DNA of 64,000 nucleotides from an uncultured Anaeroplasmataceae bacterium (GTDB taxonomy: Bacteria > Bacillota_I > Bacilli_A > Acholeplasmatales > Anaeroplasmataceae): positions 1 to 64,000 of the forward strand of contig CATKXV010000003.1 in the NCBI GenBank assembly GCA_949840955.1, given 5' to 3'. Shown here piece after piece: positions 36,772-43,870 of the stretch (position 1 is its first letter; every line of letters starts with the position of its first letter). A model generated the notes under the pieces. It was not told where the DNA came from. It saw only the letters and a list, made by a program, of their open reading frames with translations, and ran no database searches. Made by a program: the position numbers and the translations under genes.

Positions 36772-38151
36772 TCATATCTTGTTTGCTTTATCAAATAACC
36801 ATAAAGCTATTTGAACTTGCAAATACAATTTCCATTCGTTTGTATAATAATTAAATTTAAAACAATTTTGAAATGCTGGTTCTAAAATTTTCAATTGAAG
36901 TCTTGGCCATTCATAATAATGTATTTTATATTTTTGGTCTAACTCTCTAGTGACTTCCATCAAGGACTCTATATCCATTTTCTGCTTAATTCCATCGTCC
37001 AAAATACTAAACATTTTCTCCATCTTGTTAGTATTAATTTTAGTCTTAGCATCAATAAATTGGCATTTATTATCTTTCTCTACTTCCATAGAATGGGCTG
37101 GATAAAGGAGACCAATTTTTTCTAGTTGATAATGATATCCTGATGGACTTTGTAAATCTGAAAATAATTCTAAATTAATTTCATCATCCTCAAAAATTAA
37201 ATCTTGTAATCGCTGATGAATCTCTTTAATTTCTTCTTTCACTGCATTTTGATAATCTTCTAAATGAGCTTGTAAATATGGTTCCTCATATTTTGTTTTA
37301 AAAATGGCTATCCATTCTTTGACAACATAATATTTATCATCGCCACATCTTTCCATTACTGCTTTTTGCAGTTCAAATAAATAATCAATATAATCCACAA
37401 ATTCTTCAGGAGTCTTTATATACTTGCTTCTTAAATTTTCTATTTTTTCTTTAAAATATCTTTCTGCAGCAAGCCTTATTTGTTTAAGAAAACTATATCT
37501 CTTTTCAATGTAATGAAAAATCTCATAAGTTTTTAAGTAAATAGTTTTAGTATAAGTACTTAAAATTTTCTCATCATTATCTTCATATTTATAAACTCTA
37601 GCATAGAAATCAGCACCATTGCTTTGCTTGTCAAATAATAAAGGATTCCCTTTACCTAAAAAACCGACATAAGGACACCATTCTGGATTGGATCCTTGAT
37701 ATATCCCATGTGAATTAGAATTTAGAGGATGAACAGAACATAAAGATCTAATATACTTAAAATACTCTTCATCGTTTCCATCTCCTGACTCTCCTGAATT
37801 GTGGAATGATGATACATCATTTTTTGTTTCATATTTAACATTAAATATTTTTCCTATTTGGGTAATACAATCTATAAGAGTTTGTCCATGAGTCAATAAA
37901 TTGCAAAGTTCAAAAATTCCTTCTTTTGTTTGTTCAATATTTAAAGAATTGCAATACTGAACTAAATCATCTATACGATCTAATGCCGCACAAATGCATA
38001 GGTATGAATCAGTCACAATCTGTTGTGTTGTTTTATCTGTTTTCTTTTTCGGCATTATAGTATTATGGCTTATTTTCAAAGTGAAATTGATATATTTATT
38101 TATTATTTTTCTTAACTTATCGTTTAAATCTTTATTCAAGTTTATTTTCAT
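36772..38151 (-). CDS. Helical protein with HEPN-like R-x5-H motif
   Basis: A protein of about 459 aa, nearly all helix with charged and aromatic residues. EYFKYIRSLCSVHPLNSNSH carries R-x5-H, followed by EWCPYVGF, a pattern I associate with large HEPN-type helical proteins of Firmicutes. No other catalytic motif is seen. The ATG at 38151 has AAAGGTG 6 nt upstream and overlaps the stop of the upstream gene (TAATG), so the two are a coupled pair. Function unknown; RNase-type toxin or defence effector is inference from the motif and the island. Confidence 0.6.
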   Translation of the reverse strand: MKINLNKDLNDKLRKIINKYINFTLKISHNTIMPKKKTDKTTQQIVTDSYLCICAALDRIDDLVQYCNSLNIEQTKEGIFELCNLLTHGQTLIDCITQIGKIFNVKYETKNDVSSFHNSGESGDGNDEEYFKYIRSLCSVHPLNSNSHGIYQGSNPEWCPYVGFLGKGNPLLFDKQSNGADFYARVYKYEDNDEKILSTYTKTIYLKTYEIFHYIEKRYSFLKQIRLAAERYFKEKIENLRSKYIKTPEEFVDYIDYLFELQKAVMERCGDDKYYVVKEWIAIFKTKYEEPYLQAHLEDYQNAVKEEIKEIHQRLQDLIFEDDEINLELFSDLQSPSGYHYQLEKIGLLYPAHSMEVEKDNKCQFIDAKTKINTNKMEKMFSILDDGIKQKMDIESLMEVTRELDQKYKIHYYEWPRLQLKILEPAFQNCFKFNYYTNEWKLYLQVQIALWLFDKANKI

Positions 38152-39116
38152 TATTTGCACCTTTCATTTACTTTTTGCTTTTCTTCGATAACTTGGTTAG
38201 TGCCACTATTGACTTGGTGCAATAAGTTTTCTAACCATTCATTTATTTCCTTATAAAGTTCATACTGGCATTGCTTATAATCTTTTTCTAAGACTGGTAA
38301 ATTCTTATTTATAAATTTTTTAAATACATCAAAAATTTTGTTCTTATTTTTCTGGATTTTCGATTCATCTCCGTGTTCAACATCATGATCCGTATATAAT
38401 CTTAATTGTTTTATATCATAAAGAGCTGGGTATTTATCAAAAGGAATATATTTTTCACTTCGATGTTTATTTCCACCAAAGCCCTCATAAAAAAGCATAT
38501 AACAGGAATTAATAATTGTCAAAAAATTTTCTTTTGTATTAGCAATCATCCCTACAATATTTCCCACATTTACATAATCATTTGAGGTTTGTTTAATTAT
38601 TTCTGAATCAATGAACTTAATCTTAGATAATTTGTCTGTAATAGAAAGTGACAGTTTATTAATTTTAACTGGGAGTGCTTTTTCAAATGCCTCATCAACA
38701 TCTATCTCTTTTGTTCTAACAATATAACCTGTGTCTCTTGCAATTACTCCATATAGATTAAGTCTTAAATAAACATCTATTTCATAAGATTTTCTATAAC
38801 CAGCAAGAGATAATATGGTTTGACTAATTATATCATTGACATAATATAACCACTGTATTTTAATTGGATTAGTTTCAATAGACAAATTAATAGATTCTAT
38901 TTGTTTATTTATTTTTTCTATTAAAGGCTTCAATGCATTTTCCATAATGTAAACTGAAGGAATGTTAAAAGAATTTAAATAATAAGCAAATTGATTTATA
39001 TATCCCCATGTCGGAATATTAGGAAGTTGATATTGCTTTAAAGTGTTAGAAAAATTCTCTAATGCAGTTATATATGGTATAACACCATTGTGTTTTGATA
39101 AAATGTCATTACTCAT
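38151..39116 (-). CDS. Helical protein with R-x4-H motif, partner of downstream gene
   Basis: A 321-aa protein of mostly helix. Near residue 240 it reads YDIKQLRLYTDHDVEHG, an R-x4-H motif with an acidic residue before the His, as in HEPN RNases. It ends with a long lysine-rich helix and EWLENLLHQ. It starts after a terminator that closes the dGTPase transcript, so it has its own promoter, and is coupled to the 459-aa gene by a one-base overlap. No named family assigned. Confidence 0.55.
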   Translation of the reverse strand: MSNDILSKHNGVIPYITALENFSNTLKQYQLPNIPTWGYINQFAYYLNSFNIPSVYIMENALKPLIEKINKQIESINLSIETNPIKIQWLYYVNDIISQTILSLAGYRKSYEIDVYLRLNLYGVIARDTGYIVRTKEIDVDEAFEKALPVKINKLSLSITDKLSKIKFIDSEIIKQTSNDYVNVGNIVGMIANTKENFLTIINSCYMLFYEGFGGNKHRSEKYIPFDKYPALYDIKQLRLYTDHDVEHGDESKIQKNKNKIFDVFKKFINKNLPVLEKDYKQCQYELYKEINEWLENLLHQVNSGTNQVIEEKQKVNERCK

Positions 39117-39162
39117 TTCTATATTCCTCCTTTTTCTTCATTTTATCATACCACAAAAACAG

Positions 39163-39190
39163 AAAAAACCGAAGTGAATTTCGGCTTTTT
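39163..39190 (-). terminator. Terminator downstream of dGTPase gene
   Basis: CCGAA/TTCGG with a 6-nt loop; A run on one side and T run on the other, functional on the minus strand. Confidence 0.7.
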
Positions 39191-39274
39191 AATACATATT
39201 ACAATTTTTTATAATTCTTTTATCACTCAATAATGTGACAAAGTATAGCTATTTTCACAAATGATAAATAGTAA

Positions 39275-39847
39275 TTAAATAGAATGCTTTATATTGTAAT
39301 CAAAATACTTATATCCATCAAACTTATTAATAGTTCTTTCAACATAAGTATCTGTCATGCGGGCAATACCTTCCAAGATTATTTGCTTGATAATAGATTT
39401 GAGTGCTGGATCCATGTTGCCAGACTGATATTCTTCGTTAATTTTATCCATTGTTATTTCTCCAAGCATGCTACTACCTGATTCCTTAACTCTATTAATG
39501 ATTAAACGTTTACTATTACTATCTATCCTTCTAATATCTTCATTATAAATATAATAAAGAAGTTCAATATTCTTTTGACCTTCAATATTAGACATAGTTA
39601 TCACTTGATCGTTAATCATAAAACGATTATGTCTCTTAAAAATATTAATTGCGTTATCCAAAATATTAGGAAATGAAATAATCGGTTTATACTTTTTATA
39701 TCTATAATGAGGATGAAAAATTTTGTACTCCTGAGTTTCATAGTTTTGCCCAGAATTTGTTTTTTTGTATTTCACAAACATTGTGTCAAAAGAAATCTCT
39801 TTATTTTTCACCAAATCAGTTACATATGTAATTAAATCCTCAATCAA
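39275..39847 (-). CDS. C-terminal part of frameshifted dGTPase
   Basis: A reading frame of 190 aa. KPIISFPNILDNAINIFKRH and GIARMTDTYVERTINKF match the C-terminal helical part of dGTP triphosphohydrolases. The only start is a TTG overlapping the stop of the preceding frame. Upstream in this frame the sequence KTSEELIEDL joins smoothly to the end of the first part. The break is at a run of six A residues on the coding strand (39859-39864), where seven would restore one protein of about 590 aa. It may be dead, phase variable, or rescued by slippage. Confidence 0.6.
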   Translation of the reverse strand: MIEDLITYVTDLVKNKEISFDTMFVKYKKTNSGQNYETQEYKIFHPHYRYKKYKPIISFPNILDNAINIFKRHNRFMINDQVITMSNIEGQKNIELLYYIYNEDIRRIDSNSKRLIINRVKESGSSMLGEITMDKINEEYQSGNMDPALKSIIKQIILEGIARMTDTYVERTINKFDGYKYFDYNIKHSI

Positions 39848-41046
39848 TTCTTCAGAAGTTTTTTGGAAATCCTATATTGATATACAATCCGATTCGAAAA
39901 ATTAGAAGAGTCTGGAGAACTTGAGCATTCCAAAATCTTCCTTATATTTTTAACAATGACATCACAATAATTTGCGGTTGAACCTAAAAATTGTGACGTC
40001 TTTTCTCCATCATAATTACAAATATCATAGTTACTAATTTGAAGGTTAATCTTACTTTTGGTTTTATATTTTATATTTATTCTTTTGTTTATTTTTCTTT
40101 TGACATCTCTATTGTGACCTCTACTTGTGTTTTCTTTTGTGGTCAAAGTAATATCCTTTTTAATTTCGTTTAAACACTTCTTGTATCCTTCTAAATCTTC
40201 ACACAATTCTTCAAAAGCATTAGTATATTTTGCAGCATAATTAGATTTGTAATATAGTCTAATTGCATCATCAAAATCTGAAATGCGTTGAGAAATTTCA
40301 TCAGCAATGGCAACTATTTGCCCTTCTAATGATAAGGCAGCAGGGTAATTCAAGTAATTATCAATAAACGAATTTAATTTCATTAATTCAGTATTTTCAC
40401 AATACAACCCTTTGTACTTTACTACAAAATCGTTAATGAACTTTTGAAAATCCTCATTTTTAAGTAAAGGATGATTGCTAAAATAGACATATAGATTATA
40501 AGGATCATTTTTAACATCTGTTTTAGCTTGTTTAGGGTAAGCGTTTGTGTGTTTAATTACGCCATCAAATAATCTCCAATCATAATTGGGATAATTGAAA
40601 CCAAATCTTTCAACATTTTCATTCACATTGTTGCTTTCATTTGTTTTTATAATTCTAGGGTCTAAAAGAATTTTTGCAGAATGTATATTATGCTTAAAAT
40701 ATAAGCAATCATTTATTAGAAGATCATTGATTTTTTCCTCACCAATATGCCCAAATGGTGTATGTCCAATATCATGGGCATAAGCAATAGCTTTTACTAA
40801 ATTTGAATCCAAATAAATCTCTTTTTTTTCTAAAACAGGAGCTAATTTTTCTACAATTCTTTCTGCTATTGAAGCTACTTCCATTGTATGTGTTAACCTT
40901 GTCCTAAAATGTTCACTAATCCTTGTATTAAACATTTGAGTTTTATCTTGTAGCCTCCTTATTTCTTTAGAAAAAGAAATTTCAGTTAACATTTTTAAAT
41001 TATCTGGTTTTACGCCCTCTAAACATATTTCATTTTTTTGTTCCAT
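39844..41046 (-). CDS. dGTPase-like HD-domain triphosphohydrolase, N-terminal part
   Basis: A frame of 400 aa. RTRLTHTMEVASIAERI gives the first His (H53), AYAHDIGHTPFGHIGE the HD pair (H91, D92) plus H95 and H100, and AIADEISQRISDFDDA the last Asp. This is the bacterial dGTPase pattern, which cleaves dGTP to deoxyguanosine and triphosphate. Such enzymes can protect against phage by depleting nucleotides. The frame ends early at an A6 run, the rest being in the next frame. GGGGAG and a TATAAT box (41064-41069) precede it. Confidence 0.75.
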   Translation of the reverse strand: MEQKNEICLEGVKPDNLKMLTEISFSKEIRRLQDKTQMFNTRISEHFRTRLTHTMEVASIAERIVEKLAPVLEKKEIYLDSNLVKAIAYAHDIGHTPFGHIGEEKINDLLINDCLYFKHNIHSAKILLDPRIIKTNESNNVNENVERFGFNYPNYDWRLFDGVIKHTNAYPKQAKTDVKNDPYNLYVYFSNHPLLKNEDFQKFINDFVVKYKGLYCENTELMKLNSFIDNYLNYPAALSLEGQIVAIADEISQRISDFDDAIRLYYKSNYAAKYTNAFEELCEDLEGYKKCLNEIKKDITLTTKENTSRGHNRDVKRKINKRINIKYKTKSKINLQISNYDICNYDGEKTSQFLGSTANYCDVIVKNIRKILECSSSPDSSNFSNRIVYQYRISKKLLKN

Positions 41047-41140
41047 ATTATTATCTCCCCTCTATTATAAGAAATTTTTATTAAAATATAGTCCGGTTTC
41101 TAAAGAATAAAAATCTTTTTTTTACTCATACTAAAATTGG

Positions 41141-41196
41141 GTGGTTCCCTAAATCGAACCAGGCATAATTGCAATATATTATGCCTTTTATTTTTT
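41141..41196 (+). ncRNA. Small RNA A1 of array
   Basis: Starts about 7 nt after TAAAAT (41132-41137). Begins with the GGTTC/GAACC hairpin (loop CCTAAATC), then the terminator AGGCATAAT/ATTATGCCT with TTTTATTTTTT. Predicted length about 55 nt, with no room for a protein. The -35 region is poor. Confidence 0.5.
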
Positions 41197-41218
41197 AATT
41201 GTTTTTTTTATTTTTTTA

Positions 41219-41247
41219 TTGACAATGCCTATATATTTTGTTAAAAT
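41219..41247 (+). promoter_or_regulatory. Consensus promoter of small RNA B1
   Basis: TTGACA, exactly 17 nt, TAAAAT. An identical copy is at 41432-41460 for B2. Confidence 0.85.
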
Positions 41248-41253
41248 AATTAT

Positions 41254-41316
41254 GCGTTGTTCCCTAAATCGAACTAAAAATTATTCGAATCAATTTATAT
41301 GATTCGTATTTTTTTT
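41254..41316 (+). ncRNA. Small RNA B1 of array
   Basis: Predicted start 7 nt after the -10 box. It carries the core GTTCCCTAAATCGAAC (41259-41274), then the terminator CGAATCA/TGATTCG followed by eight T residues. About 63 nt. Confidence 0.65.
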
Positions 41317-41353
41317 ATTCTAAATTTGATTATTACTGCATATATAATATCGT

Positions 41354-41409
41354 GTGGTTCCCTAAATCGAACCATGCATAATTGCAATATATTATGTCTT
41401 TTACTTTTT
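41354..41409 (+). ncRNA. Small RNA A2 of array
   Basis: TATAAT at 41343-41348, then the core hairpin and a terminator stem with two substitutions relative to A1 that weaken it. About 55 nt. Confidence 0.55.
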
Positions 41410-41431
41410 AATTGTTTTTTTTATTTTTTTA

Positions 41432-41460
41432 TTGACAATGCCTATATATTTTGTTAAAAT
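41432..41460 (+). promoter_or_regulatory. Consensus promoter of small RNA B2
   Basis: TTGACA, 17 nt, TAAAAT, 213 bp after the B1 promoter and identical to it. Confidence 0.85.
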
Positions 41461-41466
41461 AATTAT

Positions 41467-41529
41467 GCGTTGTTCCCTAAATCGAACTAAAAATTATTCG
41501 AATCAATTTATATGATTCGTATTTTTTTT
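41467..41529 (+). ncRNA. Small RNA B2 of array
   Basis: Same sequence as B1 over its whole predicted length, 213 bp downstream. Confidence 0.65.
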
Positions 41530-41566
41530 ATTCTAAATTTGATTATTACTGCATATATAATATCGT

Positions 41567-41622
41567 GTGGTTCCCTAAATCGAACCAGGCATAATTGCAA
41601 TATATTATGCCTTTTATTTTTT
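41567..41622 (+). ncRNA. Small RNA A3 of array
   Basis: TATAAT at 41556-41561, then core hairpin and the same perfect terminator stem as A1. Last unit of the array. Confidence 0.55.
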
Positions 41623-41678
41623 AATAAAAATACATTGATATTTTATATCATTTGTAAATATTTGTCAATTAATTTACA

Positions 41679-41940
41679 TCAATAAAATTGCTGAATTTCT
41701 TTTAATGAACTGACTGACGAATACTGACTATCTTTGGAGACTCGAAAAGTTTTTTCTTTCTAACAATGAAAATAGTACTTATCTATTGTTACATCTGTTT
41801 CATAATCTTCTTTATATTTTGCAGAAATCAAAAGAATTGCTTGACTTATTTGAACTCTATTCAATTCACTTCTTCAATCGTATTAACTTTGGAATAATGT
41901 CCGATAGGGCTGCTATTTTTCTATTATTTAATTCTAACAT
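41679..41940 (-). pseudogene. Degenerate short gene beside the RNA array
   Basis: Minus-strand fragments MLELNNRKIAALSDIIPKLI, then in another frame LNRVQISQAILLISAKYKED, then after a stop KEKTFRVSKDSQYSSVSSLK. One frameshift and one stop break what may have been an 85-aa protein. Not recognised. Confidence 0.35.
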
Positions 41941-41970
41941 CTTTACACTTCTAATCTTATTTATCTAAAT

Positions 41971-42453
41971 TTAACTATAACTACTATTTTTTTTATAAGC
42001 TAATGCTATATCTGTACCGCTTTTGATTCGTTCTATGTCATGTAAAATCTTTTGGTCAACTTCACCATAATCATCAAATTGAGTGTGATATCCTGTTATA
42101 TTCATTGACTTTCTATAATGTTTTTTTTCACTAAATAATTGAGATTGATAAGGTACATATTTTCCATTTCGTGCATACCTTACTCCATCTTTTTGACGAT
42201 TATATCTAAATGTCCAATATATATTCAAAGCATAATGAATAGAAATTCGATCATATCTCACCTCTAAGCAACCAATGCAATAATCTCAATACTGCTTTTT
42301 ATTATTATAAAAATCTCGATATGTTTCTTCTATTGTTTGAATAGGCGTTCTATCACAATACTTTTCTAAAAATTTCTTTTTATGCTGTTCTATCTTTTTC
42401 ATAAATTCACTTTCAGACCAACTATAAATTGGCATTTCAAATAATTTAATCAT
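41971..42453 (-). pseudogene. Unknown gene interrupted by an in-frame TGA
   Basis: ATG 42453 opens a frame (MIKLFEMPIYSWSESEF) that meets TGA at 42286-42288. It then continues without shift for about 105 codons (DYCIGCLEVRYDRISIHYAL and beyond) to the end at 41971. The joined product would be 160 aa, rich in aromatic and basic residues, with no family recognised. The stop replaces a position where Trp would fit. As core genes use TGA as stop, this is more likely a nonsense mutation than recoding. Confidence 0.5.
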
Positions 42454-42479
42454 CTTTTTCAACTTCTTTCATAAATATA

Positions 42480-43190
42480 TTATTTATATGGTAAAACATA
42501 CACAACATCATCTTCTGTTAAAGTATGACTTGGAATTCCACCATATTTAAAAAGCTTTTCTCCTTTTAGCATTTCTAACAAATAATAAATATACACATCT
42601 TCTGATTTATATCGATTATAAGGATTATTAAATTGATAGAAATTGATTTTATCAACATTTACATAAAGTTGATAAATATAAGCGGTAGTAAAATTTTTAT
42701 ATTCAAAATCAAATGGTATCTTATTTAATATTTCAGGTTGAATGAATACACCTTCATAATTCCTAACAAAATCGCTATCAAAAATAACAGACACATTCAC
42801 AAAATTATCATATTTCATATCAGAACGAATGATTGTACTTACATTTTTTCCTTCTAAATAAAAATCTCTAAAATTTTCCCAATATCCTCTTTGCTTCAAA
42901 TAATCACTTAGGAAATTATCAGTCAAAATAACTTCTCGAGTGGTATAAAGTATAGGACAAATATCCTTATGCCTTCCAATGTGATATGTACAAATGAATT
43001 CTATATCCTTCTTTCTAAATAATGAAACAAAACTTAACTGCTTTTCTTTTTCTTTAATTTTCACATACTTCCTCATAACACTTTTATATTCATTTTGAAA
43101 AAAATATTCAATATTATTAATTGCATACCTTAGAAAATCATCATAAAGATTCAATAGTTCGACATCACTTTTTAATGTTTGAGTTTTCAT
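42480..43190 (-). CDS. Hypothetical protein of the island
   Basis: About 236 aa, soluble, alpha/beta. No family recognised. Notable stretches are DIEFICTYHIGRHKDICPIL, TREVILTDNFLSDYLKQRGYW and DDVVYVLPYK at the end. Aromatic-rich (many Tyr/Phe). ATG 43190 is taken because GGGAGGGG is 9 nt upstream; the ATG at 43199 abuts that site. It stands between two broken genes and follows the riboswitch region on the same strand. Confidence 0.55.
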   Translation of the reverse strand: MKTQTLKSDVELLNLYDDFLRYAINNIEYFFQNEYKSVMRKYVKIKEKEKQLSFVSLFRKKDIEFICTYHIGRHKDICPILYTTREVILTDNFLSDYLKQRGYWENFRDFYLEGKNVSTIIRSDMKYDNFVNVSVIFDSDFVRNYEGVFIQPEILNKIPFDFEYKNFTTAYIYQLYVNVDKINFYQFNNPYNRYKSEDVYIYYLLEMLKGEKLFKYGGIPSHTLTEDDVVYVLPYK

Positions 43191-43454
43191 AGTTGTCATC
43201 CCCTCCCTTAAATTTCAATCACTAGAAGATGTAATATTGAAAATAACATAAGCTATCATTTTCTATGAGATTATTCTATCATAAAAATCCATGATACTTC
43301 AAGACAAAAACGCAAAATCGATAAAAATTCGTGTTTTTAAGCCGCTGCATATATGCATAACATTGTCTGTAAAACCCTCTTAAAATGGCTAAAAACAGCT
43401 AAATATTCAACGTTAATCAAAAAAATGTGATTTTTTTAACATATTTATTTAACA

Positions 43455-43662
43455 TCAGCGATTGTTAAAGTATTTTTCCAACTTTTCTAGAACAATTTGT
43501 AAGGAAACAATATTATCAATTTCTATTTTTAAATATCCTTCGTTATCTTTTTTAACAAAGACCTGAGTTTGATTCTCTAGAAAATAAATTCTAAGTTCAG
43601 CATTATATTTTTTAGAAAAGATTGCTAGTGCCTCCTTTTCTTTCCTTTGTCAGCTGTTGCAT
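43455..43662 (-). pseudogene. Small gene downstream of riboswitch, one-base frameshift
   Basis: A strong AAGGAGGTG precedes ATG 43662 (MQQLTKERK). That frame stops after 16 codons, but the next frame continues as EALAIFSKKYNAELRIYF, then VFVKKDNEGYLKIEIDNIV, to a stop at 43455. Removing one A from the A4 run at 43636-43639 gives a single protein of 68 aa. Not recognised. It is the first gene after the SAM-clan leader and thus its apparent target. The remaining 43200-43454 holds no gene that I can see. Confidence 0.5.
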
Positions 43663-43701
43663 TGCTTTCACCTCCTTACAGAAATTCAATAAAGAGAGAA
43701 T

Positions 43702-43870
43702 AAAAAAACTCCCATCGTTATGATAGGAGAAAATCACTGCCTAACTATATCCCATCATACAAGCATTAGCACCTTGTCCTATTTGGATAGGTTGCTGACG
43801 GCTCCGAGCTTGTCTCTAACCGTTCTCTTTATAGTAATTTCATTATACACTGTTCTTTATTTACTTGCAA
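43702..43870 (-). promoter_or_regulatory. SAM-clan riboswitch-like leader with promoter and terminator
   Basis: Promoter TTGCAA, 17 nt, TATAAT (43842-43870) overlaps the stop of the restriction gene. The leader holds AAGAGAA, an ACGG/CCGU stem enclosing GAGACAAGCTC, then CAGCAACC (43790-43797), a CCTAT/ATAGG hairpin, and AAGGTGCTAA (43766-43775). CAGCAACC and AAGGTGCTAA, in this order and spacing, are signature segments of S-box/SAM-I and SAM-I/IV aptamers. A terminator hairpin with seven T residues (43702-43729) follows. The usual GGCCCGATGAA kink-turn is replaced, so it is a variant. Confidence 0.6.

Larger units (their letters stand above)
41143..41622. repeat. 213-bp tandem repeat (2.3 units) holding small RNA genes
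   Basis: Unit 41141-41353 recurs at 41354-41566 with a few changes, then again partly to 41622. Each unit has two short transcription units, A then B, 115 and 98 bp apart, both containing the 16-nt core GTTCCCTAAATCGAAC. The core occurs at 41144, 41259, 41357, 41472 and 41570. I did not notice it elsewhere in the window. Confidence 0.9.

Noticed and set aside
39859-39864. Programmed -1 frameshift in the dGTPase
   Set aside because: The A AAA AAC heptamer is present but in the wrong phase (frame 0 reads AAA AAA CTT) and I see no convincing stimulatory hairpin. Not excluded, but not claimed.
41143-41622. CRISPR array
   Set aside because: The repeated core is 16 nt, and the sequence between copies is itself repeated and consists of terminators and promoters, not unique spacers. 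No cas genes are present.
41143-41622. Type III toxin-antitoxin RNA repeats
   Set aside because: Such repeats are contiguous, about 35 nt long, and precede a toxin gene on the same strand. Here each copy has its own promoter and terminator, and no plus-strand toxin gene follows.
41786-41968. 60-aa hydrophobic plus-strand frame
   Set aside because: No ribosome-binding site, and it is antisense to the degenerate minus-strand gene remnants.
42286-42288. Genetic code 4 (TGA as Trp) in this organism
   Set aside because: Core genes such as polA, alaS and thrS are full length with TGG for Trp, and several end in TGA (for example rlmCD). The in-frame TGA here is better explained as a nonsense mutation.
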